Shown one piece after another: positions 21,858 to 30,254 of a stretch of 64,000 bases of DNA. The number at the start of each line of letters is the position of its first letter. The first letter of the stretch is position 1. The notes under the pieces are model-generated. The model did not search any database. It was not told the DNA's origin and was given only the letters and a program-made list of their open reading frames with translations. Source of the DNA: Streptomyces sp. V1I1. Lineage in GTDB: Bacteria > Actinomycetota > Actinomycetes > Streptomycetales > Streptomycetaceae. The stretch covers positions 7,415,001 to 7,479,000 of the forward strand of contig NZ_JAUSZH010000001.1 of NCBI RefSeq assembly GCF_030817355.1, in the 5' to 3' direction. Position numbers and translations under genes: made by a program.

Positions 21858-21959
21858 TCAGCGGCCGCGGTCCAGTACGCCCTGATCTGCGGCGACTTGA
21901 CCGGCGATCTCTCCTGGGATTACTCCTGCATAGGCCTCCTGGGCTCTCGGCCGGCTCAT
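21858..21959 (-). CDS. Possible 33-residue coupled peptide between the sbnB- and sbnA-like genes
   Basis: An ATG overlaps the sbnB-like stop (ATGA at 21959-21956) and opens a 33-codon frame beginning MSRPRAQEAYAGVIPGEIAG and ending VLDRGR. The overlap is the same as at other junctions of this operon. Against coding: third positions are unusually A-rich for this genome and no family is recognised. It may be a chance frame or the decayed tail of a gene. Confidence 0.2.
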   Translation of the reverse strand: MSRPRAQEAYAGVIPGEIAGQVAADQGVLDRGR

Positions 21960-23026
21960 CCGTACCGGCTCAGTTCGTGGAAGAAGTCGTCGACTACGTG
22001 CAACTCTCCGGAGCGGACCACCTCGTCGTAGACGTACTTGCCGACGGCGAGGTCGAGCACCCCGAGGCCGAAGGGCGAGAACACCACCGGCCGGTCTGCC
22101 GGCAGCGTCACCCGCCCGGCCATCACGTCGTCCAACGTGCCGTGCAGGAACTCCCGGTTGCCCGTGAGCTGCTCGGCCAGATGCGGCGACGTGTTGGCCT
22201 TCAGACAGTGCTCGACGTCATCGACGATGTTGGTCGAGGCGAGCACGATCTCCGGCGCGAGGTCGCGCAGCGACAGGTGCAGCACCAGCGGATTGTGTGC
22301 GAACGTCGACACGTCCCTGACGTGCGGCTCACCGGCGACGGTGGCGAAGATCACCAGGTCGCTGAGGCGGATCAACTTCTCGGCGCTGTCGTGCACGGTG
22401 ATCCGACCGGCGGTGCCCGACTGCTCCAGGTAGCACCGGAAGCCGGACGCGCTGTCGGCGGACAGGTCGTGCACGCCGATCTCGTCGAACGACCAGCCGG
22501 TGCCGGCCAGGAAGGTGTGGACGTAGCGGGCGATCAGGCCCGTCCCGATGAACCCGACGCGCGTCGGCCGCGGCCGGCCGTGGCTGAGGCATTCGGCCGC
22601 CGACGCCGCCGAAGCGGCCGTCCTGCTGGCGCTGATGATCGAGCTTTCCAGACAGGCGAACGGGTAGCCGGTGTCATGGTCGTTGAGGATCAGCACGGCC
22701 GAGGCCCGCGGGATGCCTGCCGTCACGTTCTCCGGGAAGCTGGAGATCCACTTCAGGCCGTCCACCCGCACCTCCCCGCCGATCGAGGCGGGCAACGCGA
22801 TGATCCGGGAGGAGGGGCGGTCGGGGAAACGCAGGAAGTAGGACGGCGGGTTCACCGAATGACCGGCGCTGTGCAGCCGGTAGGTGGCCTCGACCAACTC
22901 CACGATCTCCTTCTCGCGCCCCTGCAGCACGCGCTGAACCTGGGCACCGGAGATCACCGCGAACGGTGGCACAGTGATCGGCTCGGACATTGCGGACTCC
23001 GTGGCGGTGGGACGGATGGGGGTCAT
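21956..23026 (-). CDS. SbnB-like ornithine cyclodeaminase-family dehydrogenase (2,3-diaminopropionate synthesis)
   Basis: Protein of 356 residues of the ornithine cyclodeaminase/mu-crystallin family. FRFPDRPSSRIIALPASIGG and VDGLKWISSFPENVTAGIPR belong to the substrate half; RVGFIGTGLIARYVHTFLAG is the NAD-binding motif; SPFGLGVLDLAVGKYVYDE is the C-terminal signature. SbnB oxidatively hydrolyses N-(2-amino-2-carboxyethyl)-glutamate to 2,3-diaminopropionate plus 2-oxoglutarate. The ATG at 23024-23026 overlaps the dioxygenase stop (ATGA), which decides the start; the ATG at 22988-22990 would give a protein closer to SbnB length. Released 2-oxoglutarate could feed the neighbouring dioxygenase. 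Confidence 0.85.
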   Translation of the reverse strand: MTPIRPTATESAMSEPITVPPFAVISGAQVQRVLQGREKEIVELVEATYRLHSAGHSVNPPSYFLRFPDRPSSRIIALPASIGGEVRVDGLKWISSFPENVTAGIPRASAVLILNDHDTGYPFACLESSIISASRTAASAASAAECLSHGRPRPTRVGFIGTGLIARYVHTFLAGTGWSFDEIGVHDLSADSASGFRCYLEQSGTAGRITVHDSAEKLIRLSDLVIFATVAGEPHVRDVSTFAHNPLVLHLSLRDLAPEIVLASTNIVDDVEHCLKANTSPHLAEQLTGNREFLHGTLDDVMAGRVTLPADRPVVFSPFGLGVLDLAVGKYVYDEVVRSGELHVVDDFFHELSRYG

Positions 23027-24027
23027 CCTGCGGTCACCTCGACGGTCGGCGAGCAGTCGGCCAGGCGCACCGCGTCGGCCATCGCGACGAGCACTTCGCG
23101 CGGTCCCTCGAAGGGCTCCCTGCTGTGCGAGGTGCGGACGTTGTCGACGAGCATCAGGTCGCCGGCCTGCCACGGCTCGCGTGCGGTGTTGTCCTCGTAG
23201 ACCTGGTTGAGCAGCTGCACGACGTCCTCGCCGATCGGGTCGCCTTCGCCGAAGCGGGTATTGAACGGCAGTCCGTCGGCGCCGTAGACGTCCACCAGGT
23301 ACTCGCGCACCTCGGGGGCTATCGTCCACTCGTTGAGGAACGCGATCTGGTTGAACCAGCAGCGCCGGCCGGTGACCGGGTGTCGCACCACGGCGCTGCG
23401 GCGCTGCCTGGTGCGCAGTCCACCGTCGGGCTGCCACTCGAACTCGATCGCGTTGGCACGGCAGTAGCTCTCGACGGCGCCCCGGTCCTCGGTGCCGAAC
23501 GCCTCGGCCACGGACGCCCCGATCTCGTCGTTGTAGCTGCGGGTGAGCAGCCAGCCCTCCCGCTCGAACCGCTGGGTCAACTCGGTGGGCAGTGCGTCGA
23601 GCACGGTCTGTGAGTCGGCCACCGCGGTAGCCCCGCCCTCGGTGGGCGCACTGAGGCACGCGAACAGCATCAGGCCGGGGAACTCGAGCCGGTAGCTCAG
23701 TTCGTGGTGCATGCACATCGGCTGGTTCGGCGGCCACTGCGATGAGGAGTACACGCCGTCGGCGTAGGCCCGCCGAGGCGCGAAGGCCTCCTTCTCGGTC
23801 ATCAGCCCGGTGGTCAGCCTCGAGAAGACGGCACCGGTCTCGGCCGCGTCGCGCAGCCCGAGGCCGCGCGCCAGGACCGAACCGTGCTCGGCGACGACGG
23901 CGCGCAGCGCGTCCCGGTGCTCGGCCGCCCAGCTCAGCGCGTCGCCGGTGGTCTCGACCCGCAGCATCGGAGGTTTGCCGGGTTGCAGCTCCAGGTCGAG
24001 CAGTGACGCCTGGGATGAGGACGACAT
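23023..24027 (-). CDS. TauD/TfdA-family Fe(II)/2-oxoglutarate dioxygenase
   Basis: Protein of 334 residues. The metal-binding HxE motif is H107-H108-E109 (NQPMCMHHELSYRLEFPG), and the distal His is in NVRTSHSREPFEGPREV near residue 305; the Arg after it should bind 2-oxoglutarate. Family members in NRPS clusters (SyrP-like) often hydroxylate the beta-carbon of an amino acid, sometimes while it is bound to a carrier domain, so hydroxylation of diaminopropionate or another residue is possible. The ATG at 24025-24027 follows AGGAAAACGAG. It lies between the NRPS and sbnB-like genes in one operon. Confidence 0.82.
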   Translation of the reverse strand: MSSSSQASLLDLELQPGKPPMLRVETTGDALSWAAEHRDALRAVVAEHGSVLARGLGLRDAAETGAVFSRLTTGLMTEKEAFAPRRAYADGVYSSSQWPPNQPMCMHHELSYRLEFPGLMLFACLSAPTEGGATAVADSQTVLDALPTELTQRFEREGWLLTRSYNDEIGASVAEAFGTEDRGAVESYCRANAIEFEWQPDGGLRTRQRRSAVVRHPVTGRRCWFNQIAFLNEWTIAPEVREYLVDVYGADGLPFNTRFGEGDPIGEDVVQLLNQVYEDNTAREPWQAGDLMLVDNVRTSHSREPFEGPREVLVAMADAVRLADCSPTVEVTAG

Positions 24028-24050
24028 CTCGTTTTCCTTTCGGTCGCGGC

Positions 24051-27000
24051 TCAGGAAGAAGTCAGCAATTCGGCGGCGCGCAGCACGGCCTTGGCCGCCT
24101 CGGTCGGACGGGTGCGCAGGAAGTAGTGGCCGCCGTCGGCGAGTTCGTGCAGGTCGACGCGCTCGGCCAGGAGCTGCCAGTCGCGGTGGCGGCGTGGGAA
24201 CTCGGCCGTGTGCGGGTCGTCGGTGGCAACGACCACGGTGACCGGCGCGGACAGCTTCACCGTCGGCGGGGCGTCCAGGGTGTCGGCGAAATAACGGTGT
24301 GCGGCGACGCAGTCGTGCCGGTAGGCGGCACCGATATGCTCGGCGTGCTGCGCATCCAGCTCACCGAGCTCGGTGTAGCCGCTGTCCGCGCCCAGCCCCG
24401 CGGCGATCTCGGCGTTGCTCCGCCCGGTCAGCTCGGTGATGGCGGCGCGCCGGTCGGTGGCGTCACCGAGCAACTGCGCGCCAAGGAACACCCGCTGGAC
24501 GTCCACCCCGCGCTCTTGCAACTGCCTGGCTGTCTCCACAGCCAACGCGGCGCCCGAGGAGTGGCCCCACAGCAGGACCCTGGTCAGGCCACGCCGGGTG
24601 ATCTCGGCGATGACCTGTTCGACCACCTGTGCGATCGGCGCGAACGGCTCGCTCTCGGCGGCCACGTCGTGACCGGGCAGCTCGACGGCGTAGACCGCCA
24701 GGCCATCGGCCGGCAGTGCCCTGGCCATCGGCTGGAAGTTCACCGCGTTGCCGCCGGCGTAGGGGAAGCACACCAGGGCAGCGGCCTGCGCGCGGTCCGA
24801 TTCCGACAGTGGCTGCAGCAGCCCGGAGCGCCGCTCGGACCTGCCGTCGACCAGCTCGGCCAGATCAGCGAGGATCGGGTGACGGGTGACGTCCTTGAGG
24901 GTCACCGCACGGTCCAGGGTAATCGCCAGCTTCACTGCCGACAGCGACGTGCCGCCCCGGTCGAAGAAGTGGTCCCGCCGTCCGATCTGGTTCTCCGGAA
25001 TGCCAAGTACCTTCGCCCATGCGACCGCCAGCCGCTCTTCGGTGGGCGTACTCGGCGCGCGGTAGTCGTCCTCGACGACGTCGAGCTCTCCGGCGAGCGC
25101 CACCAGCGTCTTCTTGTCGATCTTGCTGTTGGCCGTCAGCGGCAGACTTTCCCGCCAGTGGAAGGCAGACGGGACCATGTACTCGGGCAGTGAAGCACCG
25201 AGCCGGTGCAACAGGACGTCGGCCTCGAGTGGCTGCCGGCCGGAGTAGAAGGCCACCAGGTGCTTGCTCTGGTCGGCGCGTTCGGCCACCACCACCGCGC
25301 CGTCGCGGACGCCGGGTATCCGCAGCAGGGTGTTCTCGATCTCGCCGATCTCGATCCGGAACCCGCGGATCTTGACCTGGGTATCGCGGCGGCCGAGGAA
25401 CTCCAGCTTGCCTTCAGGCTGCCAGCGGCCGTAGTCGCCGCCGAGGTAGAGCCGCATGCCTTCGCGGTGCGGATCCGCCAGGTAAGCCGCCTGGGTGCGT
25501 TCGGGGTCGTTGATGTAGCCGCGGCCGACACAGACCCCGGAGAAAGCGATCACACCCGGGGCACCCAGCGGCACCGGTGCGAGGTGTTCGTCGACGACGT
25601 AGACATGCACATTGTTGACCGCGCGGCCGAGCAGGATTCGGTCCGGCACCCGGTCCATGACCTCGTGGTTGGTGTCGTCCGAGGTCTCGGTCAGCCCGTA
25701 AGCGTTGACCAGCTTGATCTCCGGCTCGGCCGCGAACCAGCGCTCGGCGAGCTCCTTCTTCAGCGCCTCACCGGTCACCGACACGTACCGCAGGTCCGGC
25801 AGCTCGCGGGGGTGCTGCTCCAGACAGGACACGACGACTTCCAGGTAGGAGGGTACGACCTGGAGCACCGCGACCCGGCCGTCAATGATCTTGTCGACGA
25901 ACTGTTGGACGTCCAGGATCACTTCCTGCTCGACCAGCAGGGTCCGCCCACCGACCAGGAGCGCGGAAACCAGTTGCCACAGGGAGATGTCGAAGCACTG
26001 AGGTGCGGTCTGGGCGACCACCTGCCCCTCGCCGATCTCCAGGTCGTCGATCTTGGCGTAGAGGTGGTTGAGCATGCCCGCGTGCTCGCACATCGCACCC
26101 TTGGGCTCACCTGTGGAGCCGGAGGTGAAGTAGATGTAGGCGAGTTGGTCCGGCGCGACGCCGACGCCGAGATCATCGTCGGCATGGTCCTCTTCGTAGG
26201 CCGCCTCGACGAAGAGCCTCTGGACTCCGGGCAGGGAGTCGAGTGCCTGATCGAGGGTGGTGGTGCTGCCGGATTCGGTCAGCACCAGGGTGCATTCGGC
26301 ACGGGAGAGCGTGGCCCTGATGCGTTCGGCCGGGAAGTGCGGCTCGATGGGCAGGTAGACGCCACCGGCCTTGAAGACAGCGAGGACGGCGGCCATCCAG
26401 TCCAGGTTGCGCTCGGTCACCACCGCGACGACACCTTCGCGGCGCAGCCCCCGCGCCAACAGGGCTCGCCCCAGCCGGTTGGCACGGCTGTTGAGCTCCC
26501 CATAGGTCCACTGCCGGTCGCCGTGCACGGCTGCGACGGCGTCCGGGTGTGCCCTCGCCCGCTGCTCGAACAGTTCGTGGAACCGGCGGTCCGGCAGGTC
26601 CCGGCGCGGTCCGGCGAACCCTTCGAGCTGGAACTGGAGTTCCTCGGCGGAGAGCAGGCTCTGCCGCCCGTGCTCGGCATCCAGATCGGCGGCGATCAGT
26701 GCGAGTGCGGTGAGGTGATAGCCGGCGATCCTGGCGGCACAGTCCGCGTCGAGCACGTCGGTCCGATACCGCAACCGCAGCAGGAGTTGGCCCGCGTGCT
26801 GCGCGAACCCCACCCACAGCGCCGTGCCTTCGGCGAGATCGCCGCCGACGTCGGCCGGATCGAACACGGTCTCGAGCGACGGTTCGGTCAGGCCCAGCTC
26901 TGCCTTAAGACCATCGACCGCAAAGCCCTTGTGCGACAGCAGTTCTGACTCGACTTGATGGGTGTTCAGCAGCAGCGTCCGCCACGAGTCGGGTTCGGTC

Positions 27001-27305
27001 GTCAGCCGGCAGGGCAACGGTTGGCCGCCCTCCACGGCGACGTAGCCGGTCACGACCTCGTGCTCGCCGGACAGCGCAGCGAGCACCTTGGCATGCGCGG
27101 CCAGCAGCACCGAGTTGAGCGGAACCGCCAGGTCCTCCGCCAGTCGGCACAACGCTCCCACGACGTCGCCCGGGATCGTCGCCTCGTGCTCGTCAACGCC
27201 CGTCAGCGGATTGAGCGTCCATCGCGGAATCGTGGTGAATCCACCGGCGACGAGCACGCCGCGCCAGAACTCCCGCTCGGCTTCCACTTGCGCTCCCATC
27301 GTCAT
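24051..27305 (-). CDS. Single-module NRPS: partial condensation domain, adenylation, carrier, thioesterase
   Basis: Protein of 1084 residues. Residues 1-225 resemble only the C-terminal lobe of a condensation domain; the HHxxxDG site is absent. An adenylation domain spans about 240-740 (YIYFTSGSTGEPKGAM; NAYGLTETSDDTNHEV; YGRWQPEGKLEFLGRRDTQV), then a carrier domain with FFDRGGTSLSAVKLA, and a thioesterase (LVCFPYAGGNAVNFQPM; GHSSGAALAVE). By hand alignment to GrsA the specificity code reads D-I-W-Q-S-T-A-D-D-K; two acidic residues near the pocket end suit a basic side chain such as diaminopropionate (inference). The ATG at 27305 overlaps the upstream stop (ATGA); the ATG at 27299 is an alternative with better spacing to GGAGG. 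Confidence 0.9.
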   Translation of the reverse strand: MTMGAQVEAEREFWRGVLVAGGFTTIPRWTLNPLTGVDEHEATIPGDVVGALCRLAEDLAVPLNSVLLAAHAKVLAALSGEHEVVTGYVAVEGGQPLPCRLTTEPDSWRTLLLNTHQVESELLSHKGFAVDGLKAELGLTEPSLETVFDPADVGGDLAEGTALWVGFAQHAGQLLLRLRYRTDVLDADCAARIAGYHLTALALIAADLDAEHGRQSLLSAEELQFQLEGFAGPRRDLPDRRFHELFEQRARAHPDAVAAVHGDRQWTYGELNSRANRLGRALLARGLRREGVVAVVTERNLDWMAAVLAVFKAGGVYLPIEPHFPAERIRATLSRAECTLVLTESGSTTTLDQALDSLPGVQRLFVEAAYEEDHADDDLGVGVAPDQLAYIYFTSGSTGEPKGAMCEHAGMLNHLYAKIDDLEIGEGQVVAQTAPQCFDISLWQLVSALLVGGRTLLVEQEVILDVQQFVDKIIDGRVAVLQVVPSYLEVVVSCLEQHPRELPDLRYVSVTGEALKKELAERWFAAEPEIKLVNAYGLTETSDDTNHEVMDRVPDRILLGRAVNNVHVYVVDEHLAPVPLGAPGVIAFSGVCVGRGYINDPERTQAAYLADPHREGMRLYLGGDYGRWQPEGKLEFLGRRDTQVKIRGFRIEIGEIENTLLRIPGVRDGAVVVAERADQSKHLVAFYSGRQPLEADVLLHRLGASLPEYMVPSAFHWRESLPLTANSKIDKKTLVALAGELDVVEDDYRAPSTPTEERLAVAWAKVLGIPENQIGRRDHFFDRGGTSLSAVKLAITLDRAVTLKDVTRHPILADLAELVDGRSERRSGLLQPLSESDRAQAAALVCFPYAGGNAVNFQPMARALPADGLAVYAVELPGHDVAAESEPFAPIAQVVEQVIAEITRRGLTRVLLWGHSSGAALAVETARQLQERGVDVQRVFLGAQLLGDATDRRAAITELTGRSNAEIAAGLGADSGYTELGELDAQHAEHIGAAYRHDCVAAHRYFADTLDAPPTVKLSAPVTVVVATDDPHTAEFPRRHRDWQLLAERVDLHELADGGHYFLRTRPTEAAKAVLRAAELLTSS

Positions 27306-29890
27306 CCCCCTCCCCTCACGGTCGCCACGGTGTTGGGGGCCGCCGAACAGGGCGGCGCCGCAGTCGTCGTCGGCTGATAGTGATCCCGCATCTCCGCGGC
27401 TGGGTTTCCTCCCCACCGTGCGTGCTGGGGGATCTCCTCGCCTTTCATGAGGAAGGAGTCGGCGGCGAGCACTGCGCCGTCGCCTATGGTCACGCCGTAG
27501 TGGATGTGGGCACCGACACTGAGGGTGCAGCCGGCACCGATCGTGTTGTGGTCGGACTTGAAGGTGCCGTCCTCCTGCGAGTGGCACTGGATTTTGCTTC
27601 CCGCGTTGAGCGTGCAGTCGTCCCCGATGGTGACGAGCGTCCGTTCCGTCAACATGCAGCCGTCGTCGAAGAGCCGGCAGCCGAGCCGAACACCCAGCAG
27701 GCGCCAGATCACGTTCTTGAAGGGGGTGCCATTGAAGACATTGAAGTACTCGACAGGCACCTTCCAGAGACGCTCGTGCAACCAGAAGTTCGCGTCATAG
27801 ATGGAGCACAACTGCGGTCGCAGCGCGCGGAATGCCGTGATGCCACGCTCCACCAGTACGAAGTAGACAGCGGTGAACCCAAGGACGAGCGCCAGGGACG
27901 CAGCGATCACTACCTGCCCGAAAGCACCGTAATAATCGACGGTCGCAAGGCCGAGCAGCGTGAGAACGAAGAAGTGCAGCCAGCGCACGAACAGGAACAA
28001 GCCCATCGTGCGGATGTTGTAGCGGTTCTTTTCCGCGAGGTTGCGGCGCAACTCGTCCCCGGTCCGGAGATGGTCGAACCGGCTGTCGCGCTCCACCGAC
28101 CGGGGAATCTCGAAGCACGGCGAGCCGAGCAGGCCCACTCCCTCGCGGACCTCGCCGTCGAGCGGAATCATCACCTTCGTTGCGAGGAGGCAGTTGTCGC
28201 CCGTCCTGCCCCCTGAGGGATAGGCGATGTTGTTCCCCAGGAAGTTATGCGGCCCGATCGACGCTCGGGACACGAGGAAGGATGTGCTCGAGAAGTCGGC
28301 ATTGATGATGGAGAGCCCGTCGGCGATCATCGTTCCGCTGCCGACAGAGCTCAGGTACGGCGTCTCGTGCTGCACTTCCGTGCCGAAGTTCGACCCGGTC
28401 TGCTCGACATGAGACAAGTCGTATCCGAGGCCGCGCAAATAGTGAACGATGTAGGAGCTGTCACCGAAGAGCCATTTGTAGAACTTTATGTTCGTCATGC
28501 GCGCGATCGCCCGGTGCGCGGAGTAATGGAAGCCGTACAGCGGATAGACCTTGTCCGGCTTGATGAATAGGTTCAACAGGCGCGGAATGGTGAGCAATGC
28601 GGCGAAACCCACGACGGCGAAGCCGAAGAAGAGCACGAGGGAAAGGACCAGCGCGTCGATGAAGAGCTCCGGCGACGTGATCCCCACCGTGCCCGTGCCC
28701 AGTACGTTGCTCAGCGCCGGGACCTCGGTCAGCAGCATGTACGCGCCCCCGACGGTCAGCGGCACGTACAGGAAGATCACCTGGAGCAGGGTGAGGAGGC
28801 CGTAGCCGGCCCGGCGCAGCGTGCCGCAGCGCGCCGGCGCGACCCTCACGTAGTCGAGTTCCGTGCGCTGTGCCGGGGATCCGTGCCACCGCTGGCCGTC
28901 CGGGACCACCTGGCCGCTTTGAAGCGCGGAGGTGTGGCCGAGCTGCGCCCTGTCGCCCATCGACGTGTCGATGTCGAGCACGGTCTTCTCGCCGATGAAC
29001 ACGTCCCGGCCGAGGGTGACGGGGCCGGTCTGAATGCGCCCACTGTGCGCCCGGTAGCAGAGGAAGAACGCTTCCTTACGGATCACGGTGCCGGCGCCGA
29101 TCGTGAGCAGGTCGGTGCAGACCGGAATGGTGCGGGAATGGATGGTGACACCCTTCCCGATCCGCGCGCCGAGGGCCCGCAGGTACAGCACGTACAGCGG
29201 ATTGCCGACGAACAAGATCATCGGGTTGGCGTGGACCAGCGCCTTGACTGTCCAGAAGCGCAGATATGTCAGACCCCAGACTGGGAACTCGCGGGGTTCC
29301 CAGCGGCCGATGAGGATCCATTTGGCCACGATCGGGAACGTGCACAGGCCAACGAAGCCGGCGCCGCCGAAGAGGACCGACCGCAGGTAGATGTCGCTCA
29401 AACCTGAGCCGGCGGAGACCCACTCGTAGCCCCGGGCGGTGACATTTCCGGCGAGGAAGCAATACCCGAGGAAAATCAGGAACTGAAGCGTTCCGCATAG
29501 GACGTACTGCAGCGTGCTGGCCGGTGTCACCACCTTGGTCGACGCCGGGACCGACGACTCGGCAGGGGTGGGTGCTGTGTCCGCGAGCGCCGCCACCAGG
29601 CTTCGGATTGTTGGGTTTTGGTAGACGTCCTTCATCGACACCGATGGCAGGTCCGCCTGCTTCCTCACCCGTGCACAGAAATGGGCCAGCACCAACGAAT
29701 TGGCGCCGAGGTCATCGAAATAGTGGCTGTCGACCGACACCCGCTCGACGCCCACGACGTCGGCCAGCACCTCGGCCAGCATATCCTCGAGGTTTTTCTC
29801 GACGCCGGTCTTCGGGCCGGTGTACCTGCGCTTGGTGATAGCAGATTCATCCGGCCCGGGCGTCAAAACCTCGACAGATTCATCTTCCAT
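27302..29890 (-). CDS. Carrier domain plus Pls/PosA-type membrane terminal domain (poly-amino-acid synthetase-like), lacking an adenylation domain
   Basis: Protein of 862 residues. A carrier domain lies at about 30-105 with S65 in FDDLGANSLVLAHFCARV as the phosphopantetheine site. The rest has about six membrane segments (for example 127-150 and a pair near 360-430) separating three soluble blocks with left-handed beta-helix-like hexapeptide character (GARIGKGVTIHSR; VTLGRDVFIGEKTVLDID; IGDDCTLNAGSKIQCHS). This layout is that of the C-terminal part of poly(epsilon-L-lysine) and poly(diaminopropionate) synthetases, which there follows an A-T pair in the same chain. Here the A domain is on the next gene. 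The ATG at 29888-29890 follows AAGGGG; a longer frame to 30025 has no better start. Confidence 0.88.
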   Translation of the reverse strand: MEDESVEVLTPGPDESAITKRRYTGPKTGVEKNLEDMLAEVLADVVGVERVSVDSHYFDDLGANSLVLAHFCARVRKQADLPSVSMKDVYQNPTIRSLVAALADTAPTPAESSVPASTKVVTPASTLQYVLCGTLQFLIFLGYCFLAGNVTARGYEWVSAGSGLSDIYLRSVLFGGAGFVGLCTFPIVAKWILIGRWEPREFPVWGLTYLRFWTVKALVHANPMILFVGNPLYVLYLRALGARIGKGVTIHSRTIPVCTDLLTIGAGTVIRKEAFFLCYRAHSGRIQTGPVTLGRDVFIGEKTVLDIDTSMGDRAQLGHTSALQSGQVVPDGQRWHGSPAQRTELDYVRVAPARCGTLRRAGYGLLTLLQVIFLYVPLTVGGAYMLLTEVPALSNVLGTGTVGITSPELFIDALVLSLVLFFGFAVVGFAALLTIPRLLNLFIKPDKVYPLYGFHYSAHRAIARMTNIKFYKWLFGDSSYIVHYLRGLGYDLSHVEQTGSNFGTEVQHETPYLSSVGSGTMIADGLSIINADFSSTSFLVSRASIGPHNFLGNNIAYPSGGRTGDNCLLATKVMIPLDGEVREGVGLLGSPCFEIPRSVERDSRFDHLRTGDELRRNLAEKNRYNIRTMGLFLFVRWLHFFVLTLLGLATVDYYGAFGQVVIAASLALVLGFTAVYFVLVERGITAFRALRPQLCSIYDANFWLHERLWKVPVEYFNVFNGTPFKNVIWRLLGVRLGCRLFDDGCMLTERTLVTIGDDCTLNAGSKIQCHSQEDGTFKSDHNTIGAGCTLSVGAHIHYGVTIGDGAVLAADSFLMKGEEIPQHARWGGNPAAEMRDHYQPTTTAAPPCSAAPNTVATVRGGG

Positions 29891-29897
29891 GTCAGCC

Positions 29898-29929
29898 CCT
29901 TGAAGAAATTTCTCCTTGAGGAAATTTCG
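29898..29929. repeat. Two tandem 16-bp repeats at the translation start of the Pls-type operon
   Basis: CCTTGAAGAAATTTCT and CCTTGAGGAAATTTCG (plus strand) follow each other directly and differ at two positions. Each contains the palindrome GAAATTTC. On the mRNA strand each unit also carries a Shine-Dalgarno-like AAGG(A/G)G; the nearer one is the ribosome site of the Pls-type gene. The A/T content stands out from the surroundings. A regulator site or an RNA element is possible. Confidence 0.6.
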
Positions 29930-30254
29930 AACACGATGGGCCAATGCGGCCGGCATCCGGAGCCCTCGCGCTCCCTCGATGGCGGGAGCGAGCAATCCGG
30001 AAGCCACGAGCTCGTGAGCTCTCATCCGGTCACAAAACCGTCACCTGTAGTCTTCACCGTCCATCGTCGGGTTGCCACTCGAACTCGATTGGGTACCCGC
30101 TACCAAGACCTGTGGAGCGAAATAGATTTTCGGTCACTGGGCGCCGAACTGGGCCGATTACCGGTCAAGCACCTCTGAGTACAGAGAGTTGAGGGACGGT
30201 CAGGCTCGATGTACCCCTGTCGGCATCCCGCAACGGAAAGAATCGGCCGGCGGG
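29930..30254. other. Intergenic region upstream of the diaminopropionate-peptide operon
   Basis: No gene is supported. It must hold the promoter of the leftward NRPS operon, but I could not pick a convincing -35/-10 pair. A short inverted repeat (CGCTCCC ... GGGAGCG) lies near 29966-29995. A run of lower-GC sequence near 30090-30180 encodes no recognisable domain. Confidence 0.4.

Noticed and set aside
29891..30025. N-terminal extension of the Pls-type protein starting at 30025
   Set aside because: The extra 45 codons have no match to the family, and a good ribosome site precedes the ATG at 29890.
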